64,000 nucleotides of DNA from an uncultured Alistipes sp. Lineage in GTDB: Bacteria; Bacteroidota; Bacteroidia; Bacteroidales; Rikenellaceae. Location of the stretch: the NCBI RefSeq assembly GCF_902388705.1, contig NZ_CABMQJ010000001.1:62001-126000 (forward strand), read 5' to 3'. The notes under the pieces are model-generated. The model worked only from the letters and a program-made list of their open reading frames with translations, had not been told where the DNA came from and did not search any database. The translations under genes were made by a program, and so were the position numbers. Positions 1-11,283 of this stretch are shown piece by piece (positions within the stretch are counted from its first letter, which is position 1; the number at the start of each line of letters is the position of its first letter).

Positions 1-2
1 AG

Positions 3-1532
3 GATGTCCGGGGCCGTTATATGAGCGAGGGGGAGTTCGAGCATGTCCGTCCGGCGGGTTCGGGCGAAACCGACGAAACGACCGACAGCTACGACACGGT
101 CGACTGGCTGGTGAAACACGTCGCGGGCAACAACGGACGCGTGGGATTCGCCGGGTGCTCCTATCCGGGGTTCTATGCCATGATGGGCGGCCTGTGCGGC
201 CATCCGGCCGTGAAAGCCGTTTCGCCGCAGGCCCCCGTCACCGACTGGTTCATGGGCGACGACGTGCATCACAACGGCGTGCTGATGCTCACCGATTCCT
301 ATCGCTTCTTAAGCGGTATGAACACGCCGCCCGACCGGGTTCCGGCCGAAAAGATGCCCTCCATGTCGAAGCAGACGCTGCCCGACGAGCGCACGTTTTT
401 CCTGGAGCATACGACGCTCGCGGAGCTTACCGCACTGCTGAAACCCAACGCGTTCTGGGAGCAGATGTCCGCACATCCCGATTACGATGCGTGGTGGCAG
501 GAGCGCGACCTGCGCCGTGCCTGCTACAATGTCCAGCCTGCGGTGCTCGTCGTCGGCGGAACGTTCGACGCCGAGGATTGTTTCGGCGCGTGGAACCTCT
601 ACCGGGCCCTTGTGCGGCAAAGCCCCGCAACACCCTGCCATCTGGTCGTAGGCCCGTGGGCGCATGGAGCGTGGCGTAACGGCGGACAAACGCTCGGGGC
701 GTTCGATTTCGGCAGGGATGCATCGTGGGAATACTATATGGAGCATTTCGAGGCGCCGTTCTTCGACCATTACCTGAAAGACGGGAATCCGGACGAAGCG
801 GCTCCGCTGCCTGCCGCTGCGGTGTTCACTTCGGGCGACAACCGCTGGCATACGTTCGACCGCTGGCTGCCGCGCAGTGCGGAAAAACTGACGCTTTACC
901 TCACGGAAAACGGGGGCCTCGATACCCGCCGTCCGACGGCCAAAAACTCGGCGACCGCATATACCTCCGACCCGTCCGACCCCGTGCCTTATGTCGAAAC
1001 GTCGGCTGTGCGCCGCCCCAAAGAGTATATGGTCGCCGACCAGCGTTTCCTGTCCGGGCGGCCCGACGTGCTGACGTTCGTTAGCGAGCCTCTCGAAGAG
1101 GATATGACACTCGTCGGCCCGGTCGATGCGGGATTGGAAGTGATGCTCTCGACCACCGACGCCGATTTGGTCGTCAAGCTGATCGACGTTTTCCCCGATG
1201 ACGACCCGATGCCCGGGTACCGGATGCTCGTGCGCGGCGATGTGATGCGGGGACGCTACCGCGAGGGTTTCCCGCGACCGAAAGCTTTTACACCGGGTGC
1301 GCCTGCCGGAGTGCCGTTCCGCATGACCGACATTGCGCATACGTTCCGTGCCGGCCACCGGATTATGGTTCAGGTGCAAAGCACCTGGTTTCCGCTTGCC
1401 GAACGCAATCCCCAGCAGTTCGTCGATGTGTGGAATTGTTCGGCGTCCGATTTCGTGCCCTGCCGGGTGTCGGTGCTGCACCAGCGCGGCAATGCCTCCT
1501 CACTTACCGTCTGGCGGCTCGGTGCGCGCTGA
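3..1532 (+). CDS. CocE/NonD-type alpha/beta hydrolase (X-Pro dipeptidyl-peptidase S15 family), 5' end outside window
   Basis: The reading frame is open to the left edge and reads DVRGRY before the first internal ATG at 21, so the start lies upstream of the window. The nucleophile motif GCSYPG has its serine codon at 159-161. A later GTFD segment supplies the probable catalytic Asp and VVGPWAHG the probable His, as in S15/CocE hydrolases. The last 200 or so residues look like the jelly-roll C-terminal domain of this family. Members cleave acyl esters or X-Pro peptides; the substrate cannot be told from sequence. A hairpin follows about 100 bp after the stop. Family is quite sure, specificity is not. 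Confidence 0.85.
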   Translation, partial: DVRGRYMSEGEFEHVRPAGSGETDETTDSYDTVDWLVKHVAGNNGRVGFAGCSYPGFYAMMGGLCGHPAVKAVSPQAPVTDWFMGDDVHHNGVLMLTDSYRFLSGMNTPPDRVPAEKMPSMSKQTLPDERTFFLEHTTLAELTALLKPNAFWEQMSAHPDYDAWWQERDLRRACYNVQPAVLVVGGTFDAEDCFGAWNLYRALVRQSPATPCHLVVGPWAHGAWRNGGQTLGAFDFGRDASWEYYMEHFEAPFFDHYLKDGNPDEAAPLPAAAVFTSGDNRWHTFDRWLPRSAEKLTLYLTENGGLDTRRPTAKNSATAYTSDPSDPVPYVETSAVRRPKEYMVADQRFLSGRPDVLTFVSEPLEEDMTLVGPVDAGLEVMLSTTDADLVVKLIDVFPDDDPMPGYRMLVRGDVMRGRYREGFPRPKAFTPGAPAGVPFRMTDIAHTFRAGHRIMVQVQSTWFPLAERNPQQFVDVWNCSASDFVPCRVSVLHQRGNASSLTVWRLGAR

Positions 1533-1630
1533 TGCGCCCTGCGCCCGGCCGCCTGCCGGTGTCGCACACCCGCACGATGCTTTCCGCCGGTGCGGAGTTT
1601 TTGCCCCGAATTTGCGGGATGTCTTACAAG

Positions 1631-1657
1631 GCATCCCGATTTTTTGTTCCGGGATGC
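1631..1657 (+). terminator. hairpin after the hydrolase gene
   Basis: A perfect 8-bp inverted repeat (GCATCCCG / CGGGATGC) surrounds an 11-nt T-rich loop, 98 bp after the hydrolase stop. No clean T-run follows the stem, so termination is only probable. Confidence 0.4.
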
Positions 1658-1678
1658 ATGGACTGTAAGAAAATTTTA

Positions 1679-1686
1679 TATATTTG
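1679..1686 (+). promoter_or_regulatory. -7 box TATATTTG of the nitrilase-family gene
   Basis: Exact match to the Bacteroidota TAnnTTTG element, 20 bp before the ATG at 1706. No convincing -33 TTTG at the usual 19-21 bp spacing was found. Confidence 0.6.
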
Positions 1687-1705
1687 CTTATAAAAGGTAA
1701 GTTTT

Positions 1706-2470
1706 ATGAAAATACGCGTAGCAATCTGCCAGGTCGATATGGAGTGGGAGCACACTGCCCGGAACCTGGAACGTCTGGAACCGATCGTCGCAGCGGCCGA
1801 TGCAGAGGTCGCTGTGTTGCCCGAAATGTTCGCCACGGGTTTCAAACTGCGTCCGGCACGGGTCGCGGAACCCGCCGACGGACTGGTCGCCACGACCATG
1901 CGGCGCTGGGCGGCGCAATACGGCAAAGCCGTCGTCGGCAGCGTCGTCGTCATGGAAGACGGTGCGTATCGCAACCGGATGTTCTTCGTAAAGCCCACGG
2001 GCGAGGTGGCGTGGTACGACAAGCGCCACCTGTTCCGTCCCGGCGGCGAAGCGCGCGACTACACCCCCGGCAGCCGCCGCGTGGTGGTGGAGTATATGGG
2101 TTTCCGCTTCCTGCTGCTGGTTTGCTACGACCTGCGGTTTCCGGTGTGGAGCCGCAACCGCGGCGATTACGATGCCATCCTGTGCAGCGCGTCGTGGGCC
2201 GATGACCGGCGCGAAGTGTGGCGGACGCTGCTGCGTGCCCGGGCCATCGAAAACCAGTGTTATGTGGCGGGTGTGAACCGTGTGGGCACCGATCCCGACG
2301 CAAGCTATGCGGGCGACTCGGCGCTGGTCGATTTCACCGGGGCCACGATGGCGGATGCAGGCGACCGGGAGCAGACGCTTGCAGCCGAATTCGACACCGA
2401 TGCACTGGCCGCCTACAAGGAGGAATTCCCGACATGGATGGATGCCGACGCTTTCGAGTTGAAATGCTGA
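1706..2470 (+). CDS. nitrilase-superfamily amidohydrolase (omega-amidase / YafV-like)
   Basis: The 254-aa protein has the Glu-Lys-Cys triad of the nitrilase fold: E40 in VLPEMFATGF, K106 in WYDKRHLF and C140 in LLVCYDLRFPVW. The sequence around these residues fits the YafV/omega-amidase branch, whose members hydrolyse alpha-ketoglutaramate or deaminated glutathione. There is no signal peptide, so it is cytoplasmic. Length is normal for the family. It has its own -7 box and stands alone before a 525-bp gap. The exact substrate is inferred from the branch, not shown. Confidence 0.85.
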   Translation: MKIRVAICQVDMEWEHTARNLERLEPIVAAADAEVAVLPEMFATGFKLRPARVAEPADGLVATTMRRWAAQYGKAVVGSVVVMEDGAYRNRMFFVKPTGEVAWYDKRHLFRPGGEARDYTPGSRRVVVEYMGFRFLLLVCYDLRFPVWSRNRGDYDAILCSASWADDRREVWRTLLRARAIENQCYVAGVNRVGTDPDASYAGDSALVDFTGATMADAGDREQTLAAEFDTDALAAYKEEFPTWMDADAFELKC

Positions 2471-2531
2471 ATACCGCAAAATCTGCAGATTGCTCCCGGC
2501 CCGGATTTCAGGAGTTTTGATCCCGCATTTT

Positions 2532-2611
2532 TCCATGTTCTCCGCGTTTTCGTGCCCTCCGTGTTTTCCGTGCTCTCCGTGTTTTCCGTGCTCTCCGTGT
2601 TCTCTGCGTTC
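2532..2611. repeat. 9-bp tandem repeat (TCCGTGTTT / TCCGTGCTC)
   Basis: About nine units follow one another (one is 8 bp). The 18-bp pair TCCGTGTTTTCCGTGCTC occurs twice without a mismatch, at 2558-2575 and 2576-2593. The outer units are degenerate. It looks like a small minisatellite; no function is evident. Confidence 0.85.
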
Positions 2612-2904
2612 TCCTACACCGTTCCCCTTTGTCCTTTCTGGGAGGGGCGATAGCTTTCCGGACTTTTTTCGGGTATTTTCCCGAAGTTCCTCGCGGGCGT
2701 ATGTCCGTTGGCTTGCGCCGGACTTTTTTGCATTTTCAGGCCGGAGCCTTTGTTGCGCTTTCCCGGCGATATAGCGGGCATCCTCCCTGTATCCGCCACG
2801 ATTTCCCCGGCTGAAATCTGCCGCCGGTTTTTCTCCCGGTTGCGGGGCGGTATTTCCTGTCCGGTGCGCCGCGCCCCGGCAGAGCCGGAATTTCAGGCGT
2901 TCGT

Positions 2905-2935
2905 TTTGTTTTGCGCCGTATATGTCGTATCTTTG
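2905..2935 (+). promoter_or_regulatory. uvrA promoter (TTTG, 19 bp, TATCTTTG)
   Basis: The -33 TTTG lies at 2905-2908 and the -7 TATCTTTG at 2928-2935, with the standard 19-bp spacer. The start codon at 2996 leaves a leader of roughly 50 nt. Confidence 0.8.
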
Positions 2936-2995
2936 TACGATATTCGCGCCGGAGTGCCTGCACACTAAACAGGGCTTTCGGAACGTTTTGTTACA

Positions 2996-5818
<2,823 letters not shown>

Positions 5819-5884
5819 GCACAACTTTAAGTAGTTAGGCACCGTATTTGCACTTTTCATAGCCGTATAAACATTTTATGTGCT

Positions 5885-6427
5885 ATGAAAAAAACAGTCA
5901 TTATCGTCGTGAGCCTGCTGCTGTGCGCAGTCTGCGCCACCGTAATCGGACAGAAAAAGATTCTGTCGCCCAAAGAGGAGCGCCGCGAGGTGCGTGAGAA
6001 AAGACGTGCGGAACGTATCGCCAACTATGAAAAATTCATGGACTCGGTCATCCTTTCGCGCAACTTCCAGTTCAACCCCCAGACCATGCAGCGCCAGCCG
6101 GCCGGCCCCATGCGTCAGATTATGAACCCGGCGTTCAATGTCGGCATCTGGGACGGTACGGTCGACATCTGCCTGCCTTACATCAAGGGTTATGTGCCGC
6201 CTTACTACACGACCATCATCAACTACACGGTGCCCAATGTGAGCGGATATACGACCGAACAGACCCACGAGGGCTGGATGGTGACTTTCTCGACCTCGCT
6301 TTTCTCCGCGTCGACCTACACCTTTACGTTCGAGATATTCACCCGTACGGGCGGTGCCAACCTGACGATTACCAATCCGTGGTACAATCCGGTGCAGTAT
6401 TCCGGAACCATCTCGCAGCTTTATTAG
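5885..6427 (+). CDS. DUF4251 exported protein
   Basis: The 180-aa product begins with a signal peptide (KKTVIIVVSLLLCAVCATVIG). A charged helix follows (EERREVREKRRAERIANYEKF region), then the beta-rich DUF4251 core with FQFNPQTMQ and GWMVTFST. The family is known from Bacteroidota and has no established function; it should be periplasmic. A paralogue follows one base after the stop, so the two probably share a transcript. Two lipidated members of the same family lie near 13 kb. Confidence 0.8.
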   Translation: MKKTVIIVVSLLLCAVCATVIGQKKILSPKEERREVREKRRAERIANYEKFMDSVILSRNFQFNPQTMQRQPAGPMRQIMNPAFNVGIWDGTVDICLPYIKGYVPPYYTTIINYTVPNVSGYTTEQTHEGWMVTFSTSLFSASTYTFTFEIFTRTGGANLTITNPWYNPVQYSGTISQLY

Positions 6428-6428
6428 T

Positions 6429-7199
6429 ATGAATCCCGGATTGCATAACACGATGAGGCTCCGGGCCCGTGCGTCCGGAAGTCGGGACGTGGGGCCGGCC
6501 GCCGCGTCCGCCAATCCGGTCTGTTCCAAAACCCCCGCTTCGGCGGGGGCTTTTGTCCGGTTGCTGCCGTACTTCGCCGCGCTGCTGCTCGCGGCATTAC
6601 CGGCCGCTGCCCAGTCCCCGCAGTTCTCCGTGGGCACCTCCGCTGTCGACAGCGTGCCGCAGACTACGGTGGTTCCGGTGCAGCAGGCCCCGGTGCAGCT
6701 CACCGAGCATACGACCGTCTATGAGGAGCCCTTGCGGGACATGACCCGTCCCGAACGACGCGCTTACCGTGCGAAGCTCTATGCGCAGAAAATCGACTCG
6801 CTGGTGCAGTCGCGCGACTATATGTTCTTCCCGAACAGCATGCAGGAGATGCCCGGCGGTATGATTCGTTCGATTTATACCGATTACTTTTTCTTCGGCA
6901 TGTTCGTCGATCACGTCGAGGTGCACCTGCCTACCGAGCGCGGCGTCACGCAGTATGTCGAGATGCTCAACTTCGATTCGATGTCCATACGCCGCTACCA
7001 GGCCGCGCGCCTGCAATGGGGGTGGTGCATTTCGTTCGACATCGCCGATGGGGATGCGCTTTACCATGCCGATTTTGCGGTTTCGACCGCTACGGGCGAA
7101 ACGGTGCTGACGCTGATGACACCCAGCCTCACGATGCGCTATGTCGGCTGGCTGTGGAACAAACGGGTCAACGACCCGAAATTCCGGCGGATAAACTGA
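6429..7199 (+). CDS. DUF4251 exported protein, start uncertain
   Basis: The 256-aa frame from the first ATG carries the DUF4251 core (YMFFPNSMQ, GWCISFDIADG) and the same charged helix (RRAYRAKLYAQKID) as the gene before it. A hydrophobic export signal (LLPYFAALLLAALPAAAQ) begins only about 40 residues in. The DNA between the ATG and that signal contains a textbook terminator hairpin (6527-6555). The first 40 codons may therefore be untranslated, with the true start a non-ATG codon near 6555. Function is unknown; it is likely periplasmic. Confidence 0.7.
   Translation: MNPGLHNTMRLRARASGSRDVGPAAASANPVCSKTPASAGAFVRLLPYFAALLLAALPAAAQSPQFSVGTSAVDSVPQTTVVPVQQAPVQLTEHTTVYEEPLRDMTRPERRAYRAKLYAQKIDSLVQSRDYMFFPNSMQEMPGGMIRSIYTDYFFFGMFVDHVEVHLPTERGVTQYVEMLNFDSMSIRRYQAARLQWGWCISFDIADGDALYHADFAVSTATGETVLTLMTPSLTMRYVGWLWNKRVNDPKFRRIN
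6527..6555 (+). terminator. UUCG-loop terminator inside the 5' part of the second DUF4251 frame
   Basis: A perfect 7-bp stem CCCCCGC / GCGGGGG closes a TTCG tetraloop, flanked by CAAAA and TTTTG. The form is that of a strong intrinsic terminator. It lies 100 bp after the first DUF4251 stop and inside the frame of the second, so it may end the first transcript or attenuate the second. Confidence 0.75.
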
Positions 7200-7232
7200 C
7201 GCGGAACGGGAATTTCCCGGGCCTATGAAAAG

Positions 7233-7269
7233 CATAGCGGACCGCATCCGAAAGATGCGGTCCGCTATG
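7233..7269. terminator. bidirectional terminator between DUF4251 and GH106-like genes
   Basis: A perfect 16-bp stem with a 5-nt loop (CGAAA) lies between two convergent genes. Short A and T runs flank it on each side. Confidence 0.85.
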
Positions 7270-7282
7270 TCGTTTGCCTGTG

Positions 7283-9424
7283 TTATTCCGATACGAGGAA
7301 AAGCGAGCGTACGGTGGGAAGCGTCAGGTTCAGCCTGGTTCCCGCCGGGGCGGTTTCGGCCTCGAACGGGGCGCTTTGGCCGGTGTGGGGATCGAAACTG
7401 CGCAGCTTTACCCGGTCGCGCAGGCGTATTGTGGCTTCGGCCGTTTCGGCGCCGGTGTTGGCGAAGTAATAGATGTGGCGCCTGCCGCATACCCGGTGGA
7501 TATAGCGCAGCCCCGGGGCGCCGTCGACCATAACATCGGGCGTAAATCCGGCATCCAAAGCTTTCGACAGCGTTCCCGTGTCGGGATCCGGCAGGAAAAG
7601 CGCCGGATTTTTCCGTGCGGTGAGCATCTCCTGCACACGGGCCGAAACCTCCGCCGACGGAACGCCGAATTGCGTGGAGCATTCGGGCAGTGCGGTGGTG
7701 AAAATCACGCGGCCCCCGGCGCGGCGGAACCGCTCGGCGGTGCGCAGACACTCCGGTGAAATGCACTTCACGCCCGGGAGTATCAGTACCCGGTAATGCT
7801 GGCTGTTGACTTTGTTGTCCAAGTGCAGCATTCCCTTGCGCACGGGACAGCGCTCCAGCACTTCGGGATGGAGGTAGGTGAAATCACGCGAAAGGGTGTC
7901 GTTGAGCATTGCCGCCACCCGGATATAATCCGTGTCGGGAATCTTCACGCCTCCGGCGTAATATCCCTCCGGGCCGTCGAGGTAATGCCCCGCCTGCAGA
8001 GTCTGGATAGGGTAGAGCACAGCGATGTCCGCCACCGTGCGGCCTGCGGGCTGCAACAGGTAATTCAGGCGCGCCAGAAATCGGTTGAAATCGGGCAGTG
8101 CCTCGTTGTAGAGCGGGTTGCGGTAGGAGAGCTCGGGCAGGAACGCCACGTCCCTGTCGTTGTACCACACGGCGTGGGGGATAAGCTGGTTGATTCCCTT
8201 GGTGTACTGCTCCATGGCGGTTGTATAGAGTTCCCGCACGGGAATGTTGCCCATTGCGCCGAACGTTTCCGACATGACGAGCTGTTTGTCCCAGTTGGCT
8301 GCCGACGAGGATACGACCTTGTAGAAGAGTTCCGCCGGGCGGTCGCCGCCGATTTTATCGATGCCGGGCACATCCATGTACTTGCCGCAGAGCATCAAAT
8401 CGCCTGAAACACTCACCGGGTTGAGCACCTCTTCCTGGTCTTGGTGTCCGGTGGAGCGGATGCCGTGCGCGGCGGCCCATTCGTGGATGGTCTTCATAAA
8501 TCCTTCGGCATAGAGCTGCGCCCGTAGTCCGAAGAGGTGGTTGCGGGCGGCCGCAGTTTCCGGGCCGATGTCGTACCACAGGGCGGGGTAGAGCGCTTCG
8601 GGCGAAAACCCGTAGGCGGCCTCGAAACGTTCGTTGAACCGCTCCGTCCAGATGCGTCCCTGTGCGCGGTAGAGCGTGGGCTCGTCGCAGAACGTTTCCG
8701 TGATAACCTTTCCGAACGCCTCCGGAAAACGGTCGTAGTAACGCTGGTGGGTATCTTCGACGAAAAGCCGCACGGCATCCGGATCGAGGTAGTCGACGTT
8801 CGGGTCGCCGTCCTTTACGCAGGTGAAGCAGAGTAGTTTCCACGATCCGGCAGGCGGTGTCCAGCGGATGCGGCCATGGGCGATGCGACCGGACAGGGGC
8901 CGTATCTCCAGCGTGAGGCTGTCCATCGCCACGAGCGACATGATCCGGCCCTCATGCGGCAGTTCGATGTCGCATGAGGCACCTGCAGTCAGGGGATATT
9001 CGTGTTTGTCGAGGCGTTTTATCGTCGCTTCCGGGTGGCGCTGCATGAAACGCGGTGTGCCGTCGCCGTTGATGGCGCCCATGCTGCCGCTCGGAAAACC
9101 GTACTCGTCGTAAAGCGACAGCGTAAGCCCTGCATCGCGCGCTTCGCGGACAATCTCCCCGTAGAGCGCGAAATATTCGTCCGAAAGGTACTCTGGGGCG
9201 AAGTTCCCGCCGAACGGGAGGACGGCGCAGCCGCCGTAGCCGTCGCGCTGCGTAAAAGCGCGGAACTGCTTCACGGCCGCCGGCCGTTCGATGCGGGTGT
9301 TGTTCCAGAACCAGAGCGGTACGGGCCGGTATTCCGCAGGCGGATTGCGGAATCCGTCCGCCGTCTGCGCCGCAGCGCCGGTTGCAATGAGCAGGGCGGC
9401 GAGGACCAGCAAATTTTTTCTCAT
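7283..9424 (-). CDS. secreted GH106-like glycoside hydrolase
   Basis: The 713-aa protein starts with a signal peptide (LLVLAALLIATGAAAQ). The N-terminal half resembles the catalytic barrel of GH106 (alpha-L-rhamnosidase family): PLWFWNNTRI, then LSLYDEYGFPSG near residue 100, then ETFCDEPT and STGHQDQEE, where acidic residues are candidate catalysts. It would remove terminal sugars, perhaps rhamnose, in the periplasm. It is shorter than the roughly 1000-aa enzymes usual in the family and lacks an obvious C-terminal binding module. No SusC/SusD pair or regulator flanks it, so it is not in a polysaccharide utilization locus. Substrate is unknown. Confidence 0.65.
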   Translation of the reverse strand: MRKNLLVLAALLIATGAAAQTADGFRNPPAEYRPVPLWFWNNTRIERPAAVKQFRAFTQRDGYGGCAVLPFGGNFAPEYLSDEYFALYGEIVREARDAGLTLSLYDEYGFPSGSMGAINGDGTPRFMQRHPEATIKRLDKHEYPLTAGASCDIELPHEGRIMSLVAMDSLTLEIRPLSGRIAHGRIRWTPPAGSWKLLCFTCVKDGDPNVDYLDPDAVRLFVEDTHQRYYDRFPEAFGKVITETFCDEPTLYRAQGRIWTERFNERFEAAYGFSPEALYPALWYDIGPETAAARNHLFGLRAQLYAEGFMKTIHEWAAAHGIRSTGHQDQEEVLNPVSVSGDLMLCGKYMDVPGIDKIGGDRPAELFYKVVSSSAANWDKQLVMSETFGAMGNIPVRELYTTAMEQYTKGINQLIPHAVWYNDRDVAFLPELSYRNPLYNEALPDFNRFLARLNYLLQPAGRTVADIAVLYPIQTLQAGHYLDGPEGYYAGGVKIPDTDYIRVAAMLNDTLSRDFTYLHPEVLERCPVRKGMLHLDNKVNSQHYRVLILPGVKCISPECLRTAERFRRAGGRVIFTTALPECSTQFGVPSAEVSARVQEMLTARKNPALFLPDPDTGTLSKALDAGFTPDVMVDGAPGLRYIHRVCGRRHIYYFANTGAETAEATIRLRDRVKLRSFDPHTGQSAPFEAETAPAGTRLNLTLPTVRSLFLVSE

Positions 9425-9495
9425 AGTGTGAACCCTGTCATTATGGGAAGAGGAAAATCCGGATTGCCGTCCGGAAATCTTTTTCCCGTTTTGGC

Positions 9496-9978
9496 TTATT
9501 TTTTGTATATCAATGCCACGGCCGAAACGGAAACTCCCTCTTCGCGCCCCTCGAAACCGAGATGCTCTGTGGTCGTAGCTTTGACCGATACCCGGTCATC
9601 GCCTACACCCATTGCACCGGCTATCGCGGTCCGCATGGCATCGATATGCGGCCGCAGTTTGGGCTTCTGCATCCGTATCGTGCAGTCGACGTTCCCGATT
9701 TCAAATCCTTTTTCGCGCAGCAGCGCCGCGATTCTGCCGAGCAGTAGCTTCGAGTCGATACCTTTGAAATCGTCCGACGTGTCGGGAAAGTGCATCCCGA
9801 TGTCGCCCAGCGCCGCGGCACCCAGCAGGGCGTCGCAGACGGCATGTATCGCCACGTCGCCGTCGGAGTGCGCGACGAAGCCTTTCGTGTGGGGAATTTC
9901 GATTCCGCCCAGTACCAGCGGCAGCCCGTCGGCCAGCGCATGCACGTCGTATCCGTGTCCTATCCTGAAATCAGTCAT
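9496..9978 (-). CDS. ispF: 2-C-methyl-D-erythritol 2,4-cyclodiphosphate synthase
   Basis: The 160-aa product forms the cyclodiphosphate intermediate of the non-mevalonate isoprenoid pathway. The metal ligands are in the N-terminal GHGYDVH (D8 and H10) and AHSDGDV (His near residue 42). The usual GDIGMHFPDT and SVKATTTEHLGF motifs follow. The start at 9978 (MTDFRIGHG) was preferred over an upstream in-frame start because it matches the family N-terminus and sits below a good promoter. Confidence 0.95.
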   Translation of the reverse strand: MTDFRIGHGYDVHALADGLPLVLGGIEIPHTKGFVAHSDGDVAIHAVCDALLGAAALGDIGMHFPDTSDDFKGIDSKLLLGRIAALLREKGFEIGNVDCTIRMQKPKLRPHIDAMRTAIAGAMGVGDDRVSVKATTTEHLGFEGREEGVSVSAVALIYKK

Positions 9979-9997
9979 GGTCGTGTGTAATTTCGTG

Positions 9998-10029
9998 TAA
10001 AGATAGTGGAAGCCGGGTGCAAAAACAAA
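9998..10029 (-). promoter_or_regulatory. ispF promoter (TTTG, 20 bp, TATCTTTA)
   Basis: On the minus strand the -33 TTTG is at 10029-10026 and a near-consensus -7 TATCTTTA at 10005-9998, 20 bp from the ATG. It supports the shorter ispF start. Confidence 0.6.
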
Positions 10030-10099
10030 TTTCGACACCTGCGGCTTGGTGGATGTGTAAAAAAACAGTGTGATATACCGTGAATTATGCTGTTTTTGC

Positions 10100-10107
10100 T
10101 ATATTTG
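10100..10107 (+). promoter_or_regulatory. -7 box TATATTTG of the TPR gene
   Basis: Exact TAnnTTTG match 18 bp before the ATG at 10126. The -33 region is weak. Confidence 0.6.
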
Positions 10108-10125
10108 TGAAAAATCCCCTGTATT

Positions 10126-11265
10126 ATGTGGAGCCGAATCTGTTTTGCCCTTTGTTGTACGTTTCTGTGCCAGCCTGTTGCTGAAACCATTGCGCAAAGC
10201 ATGGATGTCAAACAGAAGGTCAGGGCTGCTGTCCGGCTGATGGATGACGGCCTTTACGACGAGAGCGAGGAGTTGCTGGCGGCCGTGTTGACTATCGAAC
10301 CGGACAATTACCTGGCATCGTATGAAATGGCGTATCTGCATTATCTCAGGGAGGATTACAAGGCCGCTGCGAAGATTCTGGAAAAACTGACGGATTCTCC
10401 GGATGTCCGGGACAGGGCCTATCAGATGCTGGGCAACGCCTACGACCTTATGGGCAACCGGAAAAAAGCGGAGAAGGCTTATAATCGCGGGCTCGCCAAG
10501 TTTCCCCGTTCCGGGCGGCTGTACCTTGAACTGGGCAATGTGGCTTACAACAGCGGTGAATACATGTCTGCATTGCCGTATTATGAACGCGGAATCGATG
10601 TCGAACCTTCTTTCGCCTCCAATTATTACAATGCGGCCAATGTCTTTTTCCGTTCGTCGGAGGTGGTGTGGGGAATGTTCTACGGCGAAATTTTCATGAA
10701 TATGGAGCGTGGCAGCGATCGCACCCGAATGATGAGCCGATATTTGTACGAGGCCTACAGGCGCGGTATCACCGTCGGTCGTGACGCCGAGTCCGGCGAC
10801 CGGACGCTCGGTATCGACTTCAGCCGGCAAAACGAGATGAGGATGACCTCTGACAGCCTGATAGTTCTGCCTTTCGGTACGGGCATCTATGAAACGGTGC
10901 TCGGGTTGTCGTTTCCGATGGATGCCGACTCGGTGAATATGGCTTCGCTCAACCGGATGCGCTGCAATTTTGTGGACAACTATTTCTCCGCGATGGACGA
11001 GTTGCGGGGCAAGGTGTCCGGGATACCCGATACGCCCAATGTCCTGCTGGACTATCAACGCCGCGTCGCCCGGGCCGGACACATGGAGGCTTATAATTAC
11101 TGGATATTGATGGAAGGCAATCCCGATGACTCCGGTGCCTGGATTGATGCCCACGGTGACGAGTGGGATGCATTTTTCGATTGGTTCCGTGAAAATCCCA
11201 TGGAAATCGACCGGACGCACCGTTTTCACAGGTGCATGTACGGGGAGGTGCCGTTCGATGAGTAA
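10126..11265 (+). CDS. exported tetratricopeptide-repeat protein
   Basis: The 379-aa product has an N-terminal signal-like stretch (ICFALCCTFLCQPVAETIAQ). The N-terminal two thirds is built of TPR-type helical pairs, for example YDESEELLAAVLTIEPDNYLASYEMAYLHY and RKKAEKAYNRGLAKFP, with the A/G-Y-Y-P pattern of the repeat. The last 150 residues show no recognised domain. TPRs mediate protein contacts; the partner is unknown. The gene is followed 18 bp later by pepD and may be co-transcribed with it. Confidence 0.75.
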   Translation: MWSRICFALCCTFLCQPVAETIAQSMDVKQKVRAAVRLMDDGLYDESEELLAAVLTIEPDNYLASYEMAYLHYLREDYKAAAKILEKLTDSPDVRDRAYQMLGNAYDLMGNRKKAEKAYNRGLAKFPRSGRLYLELGNVAYNSGEYMSALPYYERGIDVEPSFASNYYNAANVFFRSSEVVWGMFYGEIFMNMERGSDRTRMMSRYLYEAYRRGITVGRDAESGDRTLGIDFSRQNEMRMTSDSLIVLPFGTGIYETVLGLSFPMDADSVNMASLNRMRCNFVDNYFSAMDELRGKVSGIPDTPNVLLDYQRRVARAGHMEAYNYWILMEGNPDDSGAWIDAHGDEWDAFFDWFRENPMEIDRTHRFHRCMYGEVPFDE

Positions 11266-11283
11266 CTTTTATATTTTTACGAT

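Larger units (their letters stand above)
2471..2995. other. 525-bp gap before uvrA: 9-bp tandem repeat and uvrA promoter
   Basis: No credible gene is seen here. The left part (2532-2611) holds a degenerate 9-bp tandem repeat, the middle is unremarkable mid-GC sequence, and the right end carries a well formed promoter for uvrA. Open frames across it, on either strand, have the composition of chance frames. Confidence 0.6.

Noticed and set aside
2532..2611. CRISPR-like array
   Set aside because: The units are 9 bp and contiguous with no spacers; no cas genes are present.
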